This document shows, one piece after another, positions 25,110-33,983 of a stretch of DNA of 62,045 bases. Positions within the stretch are counted from its first letter, which is position 1; the number at the start of each line of letters is the position of its first letter. Source of the DNA: a virus; the IMG/VR virus record IMGVR_UViG_3300021432_000009, positions 1 to 62,045 of that record; one strand, 5' to 3'. The notes beneath the pieces are model-generated. The model did no database searches. It was not told where the DNA came from and saw nothing but the letters and a program-made list of their open reading frames with translations. The position numbers and the translations under genes were made by a program.

Positions 25110-26750
25110 TTAGGTTGGTGCTGCTGCACCCTTTTCCATATCCCAATTGCGAGCAAGTGTAGGGTTTACTACTGTAGTATCAAAGGGATACTCAAATTTG
25201 AAACCAGAACGAACGCCAGACATATTGACGTAATTGTCGGTAGCTACCGGATTATTGTTATGCGCCGTACCGCCTTGGGCATTGGTCCAATTGATCCACG
25301 TCTCCATCGCGGTCGGCCCAGATGAATGGTTCAGCGACCCCAATCCGATTCCGCAATTATAACTCCAATTGCACCCGCTGAATGATGAATTATTGCCAAA
25401 TCCGCTTGCATTATGCGCCGCTACGACACCACCAGGGAGCCCCGTGCCGACATCAGCAGCGGCCTGAAAGAAGAAATTGAATTTTGCGGAAGCGTCAGTT
25501 ACCGCAAACGCGCCGGCATAGTAAATATGATCACCGTGCGGCGTCGGTGATCCGCCATACATATTTGAGTCCAATAGGCAGAATCGAACATTGTGCCCAT
25601 TGCACTCCAACGGGTGCTGATCGCAATTCTTGAGCCACATATATTGTAGTGTCATCACGCCGGCGGTCGCGTCGTCGACGCATGTTGGGGGGCTCATGTT
25701 ACTACCAGAGCCTTGTCCACCGTCTACGGTGCCATATTTTAAAGTGCAACCAGTTCCACTGCCGCTCGCCTTGATTGGTGGGGAAGCAGGAGAAACTCCC
25801 GAATAACTCGAATAGCTCAAGAGAAAGTTGGTTAGAGTAAAGTTCGATCCAGTAACTAAAATATGATAACCCGGAGCGGTCGTAAAATCATAGCCGTCCA
25901 AGCTGACATTATTGCCACTCACTGTAACAGTCGAGCCGACCACCGAGACCCCAGATACGGAGATCGTCGCAGGGTCTTTGAGCGTCACGCCAGGATTCGG
26001 CCCAACCGCATAATCTATCCCCGCCACTTTCCATGGAGGGCGAATATAGGAGCTTACCGTACCGCCCGATGTGTAGGCAGCATTAAACGGGACGTTGATC
26101 AAGTCAATATGAGTCGCGTCGATGACTGTTATCTGACACCCGATATTTGCGTTTGTCGTTCCGCCGACACCAGAAACATAGACGACTTGATTACTGACCA
26201 TCGCCGCGGTGCTTGTGACCGACAACCGTACGATACCAGAGCCATTATTTGCTGCACCCGTAACTGACGTAATGGTTTGATTCTGACTATTTGGGGGCCC
26301 TACGATTGCGCCATTGAGCATCGCAGAATATTGCGCGGTACCGCTTGGTGCATTGACAAAGCCGTCTCCCCAAGCATTAACGGTAACTTGATGAGACCCG
26401 CTGCCGTTCGCATTGGTCGCTTGCACGATAAGCGTCTGCGCTACCAAATCACCAACAAGATTTGTCACTCCAGTCGCGGTCGTGGTAATAATACCGGAAT
26501 TGCTGATCTGATAGTTGCCGGATGGATCACCGCCAGTAATCGACCATGATGTGGGTGAGTTGGTCGCGGAGACAGTGACAACAGCGCCGCCATTTGTCAC
26601 TGGAGTTGATATGTTAACCGTGGCCCCGGTTACGACCGGCGCCCCAACACCCGTTGCCGCGAATTGGACAAAACCTATGGCGAGAGATGATGTAGAAGAA
26701 AGCAACAGAACCCCAAAAAGCCATAAAAACCCGCGTCTACTCCCCGCCAT
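25110..26750 (-). CDS. Tailspike-like exported protein, Ig-like and beta-helix domains (546 aa)
   Basis: N-terminus AGSRRGFLWLFGVLLL combines a twin-arginine motif (SRRGFL) with a strongly hydrophobic core, so it could use Tat or Sec. Next come Ig-like segments (to about 250), then a beta-helix-type body with TVDGGQGSG, VMTLQYMWLKNCDQHP and GDHIYYAG as in pectate-lyase-like spikes. A polysaccharide-degrading or binding role is possible. The region 25.1-28.5 kb has a different composition (no CTTCGC/GCGAAG seen), suggesting recent acquisition. Confidence 0.65.
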   Translation of the reverse strand: MAGSRRGFLWLFGVLLLSSTSSLAIGFVQFAATGVGAPVVTGATVNISTPVTNGGAVVTVSATNSPTSWSITGGDPSGNYQISNSGIITTTATGVTNLVGDLVAQTLIVQATNANGSGSHQVTVNAWGDGFVNAPSGTAQYSAMLNGAIVGPPNSQNQTITSVTGAANNGSGIVRLSVTSTAAMVSNQVVYVSGVGGTTNANIGCQITVIDATHIDLINVPFNAAYTSGGTVSSYIRPPWKVAGIDYAVGPNPGVTLKDPATISVSGVSVVGSTVTVSGNNVSLDGYDFTTAPGYHILVTGSNFTLTNFLLSYSSYSGVSPASPPIKASGSGTGCTLKYGTVDGGQGSGSNMSPPTCVDDATAGVMTLQYMWLKNCDQHPLECNGHNVRFCLLDSNMYGGSPTPHGDHIYYAGAFAVTDASAKFNFFFQAAADVGTGLPGGVVAAHNASGFGNNSSFSGCNWSYNCGIGLGSLNHSSGPTAMETWINWTNAQGGTAHNNNPVATDNYVNMSGVRSGFKFEYPFDTTVVNPTLARNWDMEKGAAAPT

Positions 26751-27579
26751 AGTTTATCCCCATCAATAATATGTTTTTCGGGACTGCGGCCGCAGACCCA
26801 CCTGTGCAATTAGTTCCTCCGGCCTGACAAATTGCGTCAAAGAATGCTAACCATGTAGCGGTATTCGTAGAAGCAATAAACGAAATGGCCGATTGAGTTG
26901 CTGCGACATTTAAATGCTGCATACTTGAATTTGAAAAGTTGGTTCCAGCCGGCTCATTGATACTAAAGTCCACCGCCGTAGCATTGACGGCATTAAAGGT
27001 ACCCACACCTACCTGACTGACACCCGTGGGATTAAATACAAATCCTAGTAGCATGTCGTTGGTATTTGAGGTTGTCCCCGCAGTAACGGTCGGCGGACTA
27101 TTGACAATGCCGGTATTGGTGTCCGGCATTGAAGCGTTGTTATCGAACGGATTGGTCGTGTTCGCGCCGCTAATGCCACACGATCCAGCAGTTGCATTAT
27201 CAACTGTAGTTGAAAATGTGATGACAATGGCATCTGCCGTCAAGGCGCCAGAAGAAAACGCCCACCATTCCTCTGCGTTATTGAACGCTGCACCACCGCT
27301 TCCTGAACCAGCATTTAGCTGAAGTCGTTTACGTAAATGCCAAGTTAAAGCAGCGGTATCTGATATGGTGGAAACTGTAGCGAATGATCCTTGCGCAGCG
27401 GTGCGCTCGTTGTGCGTGCCGACTATGATAATATCATTAGTCGAAGTCGTGGTCTGTGTGAGGGTGATAACCGTGCCGGCTGAATCAATGCCAGTGGCGC
27501 AAGTTCCATCAATCGCTGGAACCGCCTGCGCCGCAACCACAAACAAACATATAAAGACTGCAGCCAATAATGCGCGCAT
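26737..27579 (-). CDS. Exported beta-rich fibre-accessory protein (280 aa)
   Basis: Sec-type signal peptide (RALLAAVFICLFVVAAQAVP). The mature part is threonine/asparagine-rich beta sequence with LTWHLRKRLQLN and EEWWAFSSG, a jelly-roll-like pattern seen in phage appendage proteins. Overlaps the start of the spike gene by 14 bases. A partial palindromic element lies in its 3' part near 26787-26811. Confidence 0.55.
   Translation of the reverse strand: MRALLAAVFICLFVVAAQAVPAIDGTCATGIDSAGTVITLTQTTTSTNDIIIVGTHNERTAAQGSFATVSTISDTAALTWHLRKRLQLNAGSGSGGAAFNNAEEWWAFSSGALTADAIVITFSTTVDNATAGSCGISGANTTNPFDNNASMPDTNTGIVNSPPTVTAGTTSNTNDMLLGFVFNPTGVSQVGVGTFNAVNATAVDFSINEPAGTNFSNSSMQHLNVAATQSAISFIASTNTATWLAFFDAICQAGGTNCTGGSAAAVPKNILLMGINYGGE
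26787..26811. repeat. Partial copy of the dispersed palindromic element
   Basis: GGCCGCAG and CCCACCT are followed by TGCAATT, matching the left half of copy 2 and its flank (GGCCGCAG, CCCACCT, TGTAATT); the right arm is missing. It lies inside a coding region. Confidence 0.45.
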
Positions 27580-28530
27580 TTACTTGAACCCAATATTCAA
27601 GTTGAGCCCTGTCGTCGCATTAGTATTATCGTTATTGGCGTTCGCACCTGTGATGCAAATCACTATGCCGTTTGCAAACGCTTGGCCGAACGGGCCGAGA
27701 TTGGCAACACCACCTGGGCTCGTAGCGTTTGATTGCGCAACATCATTCATAACTACGTTCGTTGCTGAATTACATGGAGCGCCACCGGCTGGCGCCGTTG
27801 CCGTGTCATAAGCGCGAATGTCCATTAAGGTTGTTGTCGAGTTCTCCCACCGAACCCAGCAGAGTGTATGTGCAGCAGCAGAGCCTATGACCGTCGCGTT
27901 GTTGGACGCAGCACTCAGGATCGTTTGCGCGGTACACCCACCAGTTCCCGCTGCCTGCGGGTTGGTTGGAATCGCAGACTGATTACTCGCAATGGCGATC
28001 GGCGCACTGTTCGCCATCGTATTCTGACCGTTGGCGTTAGCGTTCGTTATAAACGCATTGACGCCTGGAACCAAAACAGATCCCGGAGATGTCCCATAGT
28101 TTGCCATGCCGCCAAGCGTACCGCCGGCCCACGTCGACACATTAGCTACCCAGGGTGAAGTACCCTGATTCACGGTCGGCGTATTTGTAATAAAGCTATT
28201 GACCCCCGGCACCAGCACCGCCCCCGGCGACGTGCCGTAATTCGCCATCGCCCCCAGCGTGCCGCCGGCCCATGTAGGCAGCGAAACCGGCTGCGTGACT
28301 GCGCTGCCGTCCACCTTGACGGCGCCAGCTGCGCTCACTGCTGCGCATTGGTTCGCCGTTGTTGCATCGCACAGCAGTTGCGATGCAAAGTGTACCCCAC
28401 TAATCACGACTGAGCCGAAGTTCGTTCCGCTGCCCACCGTCGCAGCGTAGTTCGCAATTGCGCCTATCGGCAACATCACGAGGGCGCCATATAGCGCGCG
28501 GAGGAGCCACTTCTGCACTGCACTTCGCAT
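27580..28530 (-). CDS. Exported fibre-like protein with internal repeat (316 aa)
   Basis: Signal-peptide-like N-terminus (WLLRALYGALVMLPIGAIA). Two repeats of about 35 residues contain WAGGTLGAMANYGTSPGAVL and WAGGTLGGMANYGTSPGSVL. The C-terminal domain (WENSTTTLMDIRAYDTA to GIVICITG) is related to that of 28703..29143. I use the ATG at 28530, which overlaps the upstream stop. Confidence 0.65.
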   Translation of the reverse strand: MRSAVQKWLLRALYGALVMLPIGAIANYAATVGSGTNFGSVVISGVHFASQLLCDATTANQCAAVSAAGAVKVDGSAVTQPVSLPTWAGGTLGAMANYGTSPGAVLVPGVNSFITNTPTVNQGTSPWVANVSTWAGGTLGGMANYGTSPGSVLVPGVNAFITNANANGQNTMANSAPIAIASNQSAIPTNPQAAGTGGCTAQTILSAASNNATVIGSAAAHTLCWVRWENSTTTLMDIRAYDTATAPAGGAPCNSATNVVMNDVAQSNATSPGGVANLGPFGQAFANGIVICITGANANNDNTNATTGLNLNIGFK

Positions 28531-28706
28531 CACATAACTCCTAGCATTGGCAAGACGCAGCCAGTGGATAGATCGATCGCTCCTGCGCAGCCACCACCGC
28601 CACCACTACCTGCGCCACCGAAGAACAACAGTAGCATGTTCGCCGCGTCAGCTGAGCCGACTGCGAGGGCGAGCCACGCGACGACGATGGTTGCGCGCAG
28701 CATCAT
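28530..28706 (-). CDS. Small exported glycine-rich protein (58 aa)
   Basis: ATGA overlap with the previous gene. A signal peptide (LRATIVVAWLALAVGSADA) is followed by FFGGAGSGGGGGCAG and a short tail with two cysteines. Function unknown. Confidence 0.6.
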   Translation of the reverse strand: MMLRATIVVAWLALAVGSADAANMLLLFFGGAGSGGGGGCAGAIDLSTGCVLPMLGVM

Positions 28707-29143
28707 GGGATGCTCTTGTAGTGTACGTTGACGATGTAAGTCGTCGCCGCCGGTGTGCCCGTATCGCTGTCAGCTATGCCAGTCGTGACGCACATCACTA
28801 CGCCATTCACATACGCATCGCCATTGATATTCGGCAGCGCGAAGCCACCCCCACTGCTGCTTGCGCCGAACGGAATCATATAGCGCGCGAAGGGCGCCGG
28901 CGCAGCCTGCCCACACGTCGCAGACGCGGCGTTGTAGAGTTTGATGTACGCGAGAGTAGTGGAGTTGTTGAAGGCCTCAACAAGATAGACGGTAGTTTTC
29001 TTCGTGGCGATAACAATTGCCGTCGTATTGTTCGCGACAATTGTGCTACTGACCGAGATATCGCTGCCGAGTGGTGGCTGCTGCGCCGCGAGTGGCGCAA
29101 TTAGGGCGAATAGCCACGTTAGCGCACATGCAAGCCTAATCAT
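28703..29143 (-). CDS. Exported beta-sandwich appendage protein (146 aa)
   Basis: Signal peptide IRLACALTWLFALIAPLAAQ, then a beta-sandwich unit: TVYLVEAFNNSTTLAYIKLY, SSGGGFALPNINGDA, NGVVMCVTTGIADSD, and a final strand. The same domain, more divergent, closes 27580..28530, so these look like paralogues. Probably part of the virion surface or an exported partner of it. Confidence 0.65.
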   Translation of the reverse strand: MIRLACALTWLFALIAPLAAQQPPLGSDISVSSTIVANNTTAIVIATKKTTVYLVEAFNNSTTLAYIKLYNAASATCGQAAPAPFARYMIPFGASSSGGGFALPNINGDAYVNGVVMCVTTGIADSDTGTPAATTYIVNVHYKSIP

Positions 29144-29441
29144 TGCTTCGTCCCTTCTTCGCTGGCTGCTGCGCTATCGCAGCCACGCCACTCTTAATCT
29201 CAGCAATACTCTGCATAATCGTGCTTTGCCCCGCCCACAGCGCATCTACTTTGTCCTTGAGCGTCTGCACTTGCGTATAGAACTGGAAGATATACCATAG
29301 CGCACCGCCAATAGCTCCCGCAGTCGTCAAGCTACGCTTACTCCACGTCCACAGCGCATCAGTGACAACGACTTGGCTACCGCGCGGTACCTGGTAGATC
29401 GGCTTCGCTTCTCGACGCATTCGCGTAGTTCGTCTTGCCAT
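29136..29441 (-). CDS. Membrane-anchored coiled-coil protein, spanin- or holin-like (101 aa)
   Basis: The start at 29441 overlaps the previous TAA as TAATG. Basic N-terminus, a weak membrane helix (TTAGAIGGALWYIFQF) and a coiled coil (VQTLKDKVDALWAG and on). Its place among small membrane proteins (29441-29766) suggests a lysis or membrane role, but no signature confirms it. Confidence 0.5.
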   Translation of the reverse strand: MARRTTRMRREAKPIYQVPRGSQVVVTDALWTWSKRSLTTAGAIGGALWYIFQFYTQVQTLKDKVDALWAGQSTIMQSIAEIKSGVAAIAQQPAKKGRSND

Positions 29442-29557
29442 TAGCCTGCTGCCGGATTGCCAAACCAATAGGCGATCAGCAGCGCAGCAATCAGCAACAC
29501 GAGCGCAAGCGCTGCGCCTTTCTGATCTGCGCGAAGGCGATGCTTCCGCACTGTCAT
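29441..29557 (-). CDS. Single-span membrane peptide (38 aa)
   Basis: ATGA overlap with the upstream gene, TAATG with the downstream one. A basic N-terminus (TVRKHRLRADQKG) is followed by a strong membrane helix (ALALVLLIAALLIAYWF). Candidate lysis or membrane accessory. Confidence 0.6.
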   Translation of the reverse strand: MTVRKHRLRADQKGAALALVLLIAALLIAYWFGNPAAG

Positions 29558-29766
29558 GGCGAATTCCACCAGTTTACGTTGTTAAACCGGCCGCTCAAGA
29601 TTGCAATCGCCATCATGAGGCCGATTATGACGAATACGACAACGAGTATCTGGTGCGGGATGACTACGCCAAGCAGTCCGAGTATCCAGATCACGACGTA
29701 GTACGCAAGGACAACGAAGGCAATGCCAAGCAAGATCGCAAGTATTCGAACAAAGACATTACCCAT
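29554..29766 (-). CDS. Two-span membrane protein (70 aa)
   Basis: Two hydrophobic segments (about residues 5-33 and 38-58) with a short turn PHQ. Ends in NNVNWWNSP. Possible holin/antiholin-type protein or membrane anchor. Confidence 0.6.
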   Translation of the reverse strand: MGNVFVRILAILLGIAFVVLAYYVVIWILGLLGVVIPHQILVVVFVIIGLMMAIAILSGRFNNVNWWNSP

Positions 29767-29969
29767 TACCTTGCTCCTATGTGCAGCCGGGATATTTCCA
29801 CGCTGTAGTACTTCCCAGGCAAAAAGACAGTCGTCTTCGCATTGAGCAGCAGTATTTCGCTCGGCCCCTCTACGAGATCATCTCGCGTTAAGTGCACTCG
29901 TACAACGCCATTGTTCGGCTCAACGGAACGGCACAGAAACTGCGCAGCGTAGCGATCATGCGAGGCCAT
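29766..29969 (-). CDS. Unknown soluble protein (67 aa)
   Basis: Small beta-rich protein (VVRVHLTRDDL; KTTVFLPGKYYSVEIS). One-base overlap with the membrane protein gene. No family recognised. Confidence 0.6.
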   Translation of the reverse strand: MASHDRYAAQFLCRSVEPNNGVVRVHLTRDDLVEGPSEILLLNAKTTVFLPGKYYSVEISRLHIGAR

Positions 29970-29970
29970 C

Positions 29971-30435
29971 CTAGTGCGCTCGCCATACCAAGTCCACTAC
30001 TACTGCGACTGCTCCTATAGCGCCCACTAAGTAGCCCCATCCATCTCCTATGCCCTTGCTGTGCCCTTCGCCTTTGTCCATTCGAGACTTCAAGTCGTCA
30101 ATCTTGTCTATCGTCGCCTGGTTCGCAGTTTGAAAGATCGTCTGTAGTTGTTTAATAGATTCAGCAGTAGATATTTCGCTCTTCGAAATCGCAAGTGCGC
30201 TCGACTTATTCTGCTCCGTCACTGCGTCCTGCGCGGCCTTAAAAGCGGCGGTGAGCGCGGTGTCTCGCATCGAGAACTGCGTAGCAACACCTGTTAATTT
30301 CTCCTCTATGAGATCTTGGAGGGCCTTGATTTGGCCCTCCAAGTACATCTTAATATTCGCGATCTCCCGAAGCGACTGTTCGATCGTTCGCTCAGTCGGA
30401 TCGGGATCAGGGCGAACTATTCGCTGCTCAACCAT
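29971..30435 (-). CDS. Coiled-coil protein with C-terminal membrane helix (154 aa)
   Basis: Long coiled coil (residues 18-115) rich in K, E, Q, then GWGYLVGAIGAVAVVVDLVW as a C-terminal membrane anchor. This layout is common in phage membrane proteins near lysis genes, including some holin-type proteins. Function unproven. Confidence 0.6.
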   Translation of the reverse strand: MVEQRIVRPDPDPTERTIEQSLREIANIKMYLEGQIKALQDLIEEKLTGVATQFSMRDTALTAAFKAAQDAVTEQNKSSALAISKSEISTAESIKQLQTIFQTANQATIDKIDDLKSRMDKGEGHSKGIGDGWGYLVGAIGAVAVVVDLVWRAH

Positions 30436-30463
30436 TCACGCGAAGCGCACACCGGCGCCCTTC

Positions 30464-31192
30464 TTACCACTTTAGAGCCAGCCCAGCGAGGTACGTAGTG
30501 CCCTCTGCCCCGCACGGCTGGCCTGCTGGCAGCCCGACACCGATGCAGACGCCCTTCTGCGGGAACTTCGTCATGGCGAACACGTCCACGACACTTCCAG
30601 AGGTCAGCTGCCCGAGCATCCCGATGCCGACACCAGGGGCAAGCCGCCAGTCCTTATTGCTTCCCATGCCGGCAATGTCGATTGTCACGTCGTCCTCGGT
30701 CAACGATCCGAACAAGTACGGCTTAATGTTGCTCGCAACCTGGCCACCCGGTAGCGGCGGGAACGGCGGAACGGACAGGTTCAGCGTGGGGAAGAGCGCA
30801 GCGACTTCGTTGAGCGGCGCGCCGATCATCACTCGCTGCGTGAAGGTAGCCGGCCCGGTGAGGGCGAAGCCCTGCGAAGCACCGTTGAAGTTCTGCCAGC
30901 CGAACCAGCCCTCAACAGCAGCAAAGTACTGCGAGTTTGGCGCGTTCCAGACGTAGCCAAGGATGCCGGCTACGCCAATCTGGTTGGAAATGAGCGAATT
31001 GCTGTTGACGCCGGGCACAGTCGCATTGACCGTTCCGCCGCCTCCCATCGTGCCCAGGCCGAAGTACATCCCGCTCGTGAGCGGATATGCGCGCGACAGC
31101 ACAGGGGCCTTCGTCGGCAGGCCCTGGTCAGCTGCGCTCGCAGCGCTGCACAGCAGCGTCGCAGCGAGTAGGCTAAGTGCGATCTTCTTCAT
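30464..31192 (-). CDS. Outer-membrane-like exported protein (242 aa)
   Basis: GGAG precedes the ATG at 31192. A textbook Sec signal peptide (KKIALSLLAATLLCSAASAA) is followed by LPTKAPVL, YFGLGTMGGGG and alternating beta sequence that ends in an aromatic-terminated strand (YLAGLALKW), as in outer-membrane beta-barrel proteins of rhizobia. A phage-encoded outer-membrane protein could mask receptors or alter the surface of infected cells; it could also be a virion protein. A 7-bp hairpin (31205-31222) lies just upstream of its ribosome site. Confidence 0.65.
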   Translation of the reverse strand: MKKIALSLLAATLLCSAASAADQGLPTKAPVLSRAYPLTSGMYFGLGTMGGGGTVNATVPGVNSNSLISNQIGVAGILGYVWNAPNSQYFAAVEGWFGWQNFNGASQGFALTGPATFTQRVMIGAPLNEVAALFPTLNLSVPPFPPLPGGQVASNIKPYLFGSLTEDDVTIDIAGMGSNKDWRLAPGVGIGMLGQLTSGSVVDVFAMTKFPQKGVCIGVGLPAGQPCGAEGTTYLAGLALKW

Positions 31193-31204
31193 AGCGGTTC
31201 TCCA

Positions 31205-31222
31205 GTTGGCATTATTGCCAAC
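31205..31222 (-). promoter_or_regulatory. Hairpin upstream of the outer-membrane-like gene
   Basis: Stem GTTGGCA/TGCCAAC with a 4-base loop, in the 76-base gap after the holin gene. There is no U-run, so it is more likely a translational or processing element than a terminator. Confidence 0.4.
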
Positions 31223-31268
31223 CGCAGTGTAGCGCGAAGCTCTGTGTCGTGCGCGCAACACATGGGAA

Positions 31269-31652
31269 TTATTGCGCCCCCGGCATGGGCGGTTGTGGGG
31301 CCGGCGTTGTTGGTCCCCCACCCACGGCACTTGCGAGTGCCTTCTTCGCCGCTTCCGCCGCCGCCCATTGCTGCGCAGCAGCGGTCTTCTTCATCTCCGC
31401 ATCTGCGATCATCTGCACTAGCCGCGCCTGTGCCTGCGGTTGCCCAGTCTTCTCCCACCAACTCCACGCCGGGCCGATAGACGCGATTATGACACCTGCG
31501 AACGTGTCGATAAATTGCGTCTGCGAGACGCAGCCCTGGCAACCTAGTATCCCATAGCTCGCAAGCGCAGTACCAGCTATGCCGAGATAGTGCCGAACCT
31601 GGCCGCTTGCGATATCTTTGAGCATCGCGACGAACTGAGGGTCGAGTGCCAT
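31269..31652 (-). CDS. Holin-like protein (127 aa)
   Basis: Two membrane segments, HYLGIAGTALASYGILG (about 21-37) and IDTFAGVIIASIGPAWSWW (about 47-66), with the closing PAWSWWEKTG typical of the Pam3-gp28-like holin group. The C-terminus is alanine/proline-rich and cytoplasmic. It should permeabilise the inner membrane for the DUF1906 endolysin. Confidence 0.65.
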   Translation of the reverse strand: MALDPQFVAMLKDIASGQVRHYLGIAGTALASYGILGCQGCVSQTQFIDTFAGVIIASIGPAWSWWEKTGQPQAQARLVQMIADAEMKKTAAAQQWAAAEAAKKALASAVGGGPTTPAPQPPMPGAQ

Positions 31653-31668
31653 TGGCGGTGTACTCCTG

Positions 31669-32112
31669 CTACGTGCTCTTCGTCGTCGCTACGCTGACCC
31701 AGGTGCGCAGCCCACCCACATCGCTAATCACCATGAAGATGCCGCGCTTCCCAGTGCCCATATTCACAGCCGCGCCGGCGGCACCGCCGTCGATCACATC
31801 GTTCGCACCAGCTGGGAATATTTGAATGGTCTGCCCAGAGTCGTTTGCAATGAGCATCACATTCGGACTCGGCACGCCATTCACATTCGCGCCGCTGCCG
31901 GGCAGTTTCACCGCATCACTTGCATTTGCAGTTGCAATTTGCGAGATCGCCTGCGTCAGCTGCTTCGCACCAGCGCGCGTCTGCACGGTGCTAGCAACTA
32001 TGCCGCTATCCGTTGCATATAGCTGCTGCGTTAGCAGGGCGTTAAGCTGCGATCCGTCAATGAGACGGAAGCCAGGCTGGAAGGGCTGCGGAGTATTCGT
32101 GACTTCGGCCAT
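31669..32112 (-). CDS. Virion-associated protein (147 aa)
   Basis: N-terminal FRLIDGSQLNALLTQQ and a C-terminal beta domain (ANDSGQTIQIFPAGANDVID; GKRGIFMVISDVG) are like small phage decoration or appendage proteins. Located between the holin and gp4-like genes. Confidence 0.55.
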   Translation of the reverse strand: MAEVTNTPQPFQPGFRLIDGSQLNALLTQQLYATDSGIVASTVQTRAGAKQLTQAISQIATANASDAVKLPGSGANVNGVPSPNVMLIANDSGQTIQIFPAGANDVIDGGAAGAAVNMGTGKRGIFMVISDVGGLRTWVSVATTKST

Positions 32113-32163
32113 CAGGGTAGCTCCTTAGTTGGCAGCACCATTGCCGCTGTTCCGACCGCTAGC

Positions 32164-32889
32164 TTAGCGTATCTGATCGCTGTACGGGTTATATATACCT
32201 GGGCGGCTCAAGCCCTCTGGCATATTAAGTTGCCCAATCTGCGTATTCGCCTTGCGCATCGAGTTGAGCGCCGCTTTCGCCTTCTTCGTAATCCACGGTA
32301 CTTCCGGTAGCGTGTACGCCGCGCGAATGCGATCTACCATATTCCAGTGCAGCGCATTGAAGTACACCTTCGGCAGGGTTATCGCAGTAGCAAGGTTTGC
32401 AACTTCGCTTAGCACAGCCTTCGTATTAATGTGCACTTCGTAGATATTCGCTTGCGGAACTGGCCACGGGTAGATCACGCCGAGCGGATACGCGGAGTCG
32501 TAGAAGATATCCTGCGGGAAGCTCACTAGCTGTTTCAGCGCAATTGCGTTATAGTCTCCTCGCGACATTAGTAGTCGCAGTGGGTAGTCGATCTGATTCG
32601 GTTGGCTCTGCACGAGTTGGCGAAAGAATGCTGCTTCGAGCCTATCGGGGCGCTCAGCGAGATTGTAGTCCCCTCCTGGCCCAACGGTGTAGCTCTGCGC
32701 ACCAGTGGACACCTTGCTCGTATCAACATTGTGGTACACCAACCACCGCTCGTTGCTCCACTCATCGAGCATGAAGTTGAGGCGAGTGAGGAAGAGCGCG
32801 CTATCTTGCGCGCTCGCAGTCTGCCCCGTGCCGACCACGCCGGCGTCGAATAGGCATAGGTTCGCCAAGTCGAGGCCAGTCGGCGTCAC
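32164..32889 (-). CDS. P22 gp4-like tail accessory / head-completion protein (241 aa)
   Basis: The N-terminus TPTGLDLANLCLFDAGVVG, LTRLNFMLDEWSNERW, YNLAERPDRLEAAFF and the C-terminal VYFNALHWNMVDRIRAAY match the P22 gp4 family. It binds the portal after packaging and provides the platform for the gp10-like protein. Starts 4 bases after 32893..33552. Confidence 0.8.
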   Translation of the reverse strand: MTPTGLDLANLCLFDAGVVGTGQTASAQDSALFLTRLNFMLDEWSNERWLVYHNVDTSKVSTGAQSYTVGPGGDYNLAERPDRLEAAFFRQLVQSQPNQIDYPLRLLMSRGDYNAIALKQLVSFPQDIFYDSAYPLGVIYPWPVPQANIYEVHINTKAVLSEVANLATAITLPKVYFNALHWNMVDRIRAAYTLPEVPWITKKAKAALNSMRKANTQIGQLNMPEGLSRPGIYNPYSDQIR

Positions 32890-32892
32890 TGA

Positions 32893-33552
32893 CTACGCTC
32901 CAACAGGCAGCGCATTCGCCGGAGTTGGCGTAGGTGCGGGCGTCGCAGCCGGCTTCGCTGGCGGCACAATCGTGTCCTTCGCACTTGCAGGCGCCTCTGG
33001 CACCTTGCCGCTGAGCGCATCCTCTTCCACCTTGCTCTTCACGACTACTCCATCGTGACCCGCGCCGATCCACTTCGGATACTCCGTCGCCGGCAGCGCT
33101 GCGAGCGCAACAGGCGTCGCCTTCACATACGCGATAACGACCTCGACTCGCCCCTTCGTCGGCTCGCCATCTCGGCGCAGCCAGAGCTCTGTGTCGCTCC
33201 CGATCGCCGGCACGATCTTCGCGACCTCGCCATCTACCTTCACGATGCTATTAGGGTTCGCATCGTCCTGCGTAGTCGCAAGCACAACTGCACCGCCTTC
33301 GAATGGCGGGTCGAATGCGACGACGCACTGCAGCACGAATGTACCCTTCGGCAAGACGAAGAGCTTCGTCGCGCGCTTCTTGCTCGCCGCGAACGTATCG
33401 ACTCGCTTCGCGAAGGCATCCGCGCTTTCATCTGCTGGCACACCCACCCCTACGCCCCGCTGCGGAGTAGGCAACTCGCTCCACAGCGGTGAGTCGAACG
33501 CCAGCGACGCTCGCATCGCGAGCACAGTACCGTATTCGTCATACTCAGCCAT
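32893..33552 (-). CDS. Structural-region protein, unknown (219 aa)
   Basis: Beta-rich core (residues 60-165) with a proline/alanine-rich tail. Located between the coat and gp4-like genes, so a virion role such as head decoration is plausible. No motif recognised. Confidence 0.6.
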   Translation of the reverse strand: MAEYDEYGTVLAMRASLAFDSPLWSELPTPQRGVGVGVPADESADAFAKRVDTFAASKKRATKLFVLPKGTFVLQCVVAFDPPFEGGAVVLATTQDDANPNSIVKVDGEVAKIVPAIGSDTELWLRRDGEPTKGRVEVVIAYVKATPVALAALPATEYPKWIGAGHDGVVVKSKVEEDALSGKVPEAPASAKDTIVPPAKPAATPAPTPTPANALPVGA

Positions 33553-33563
33553 CTTTCAGACTC

Positions 33564-33983
33564 CTATGCTAATGGCATTGGCTCTTTGCGAGCCGCTTCC
33601 GCCATTGGATGATCAGCAGTAAGTTTCGTAGGAGCCTTTGGTGACAAGACCGAAGGCTTCACAGTTTGCAATGGCACAGCTTCCGCCGTAGGCTGCGAGC
33701 CGCTGAGCGCGAGCAGCTTCGCTCGAAGCTCATCGTTCTCACGCGCGAGTCTATTCCGCTCTGCGAGCACGGGGTCATCTTCGAGCTTCACTCCTGGCAC
33801 GGACTCCGCGCGAAAGGCGAGTTCCTCCCTCTGCGAGTGCACGATCTTGTACGTTGGCTTGCCAAAGTCGTCCACACCAGTGGTGACTTGCTTCGGATAC
33901 TCCTGGTACGGGCGAGGATGCCCATCGGGGTCGAACTGGCCGATCTTGCCTTCAGCTTCGAGTCTCTTATAGATTGCTAGCAT
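33564..33983 (-). CDS. Structural-region protein with coiled coil (139 aa)
   Basis: N-terminal basic helix (YKRLEAEGKIGQ), then PDGHPRPYQEYPKQVTTG and a coiled coil (PVLAERNRLARENDELRAKL). Position after the coat gene only. Function unknown. Confidence 0.6.
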   Translation of the reverse strand: MLAIYKRLEAEGKIGQFDPDGHPRPYQEYPKQVTTGVDDFGKPTYKIVHSQREELAFRAESVPGVKLEDDPVLAERNRLARENDELRAKLLALSGSQPTAEAVPLQTVKPSVLSPKAPTKLTADHPMAEAARKEPMPLA

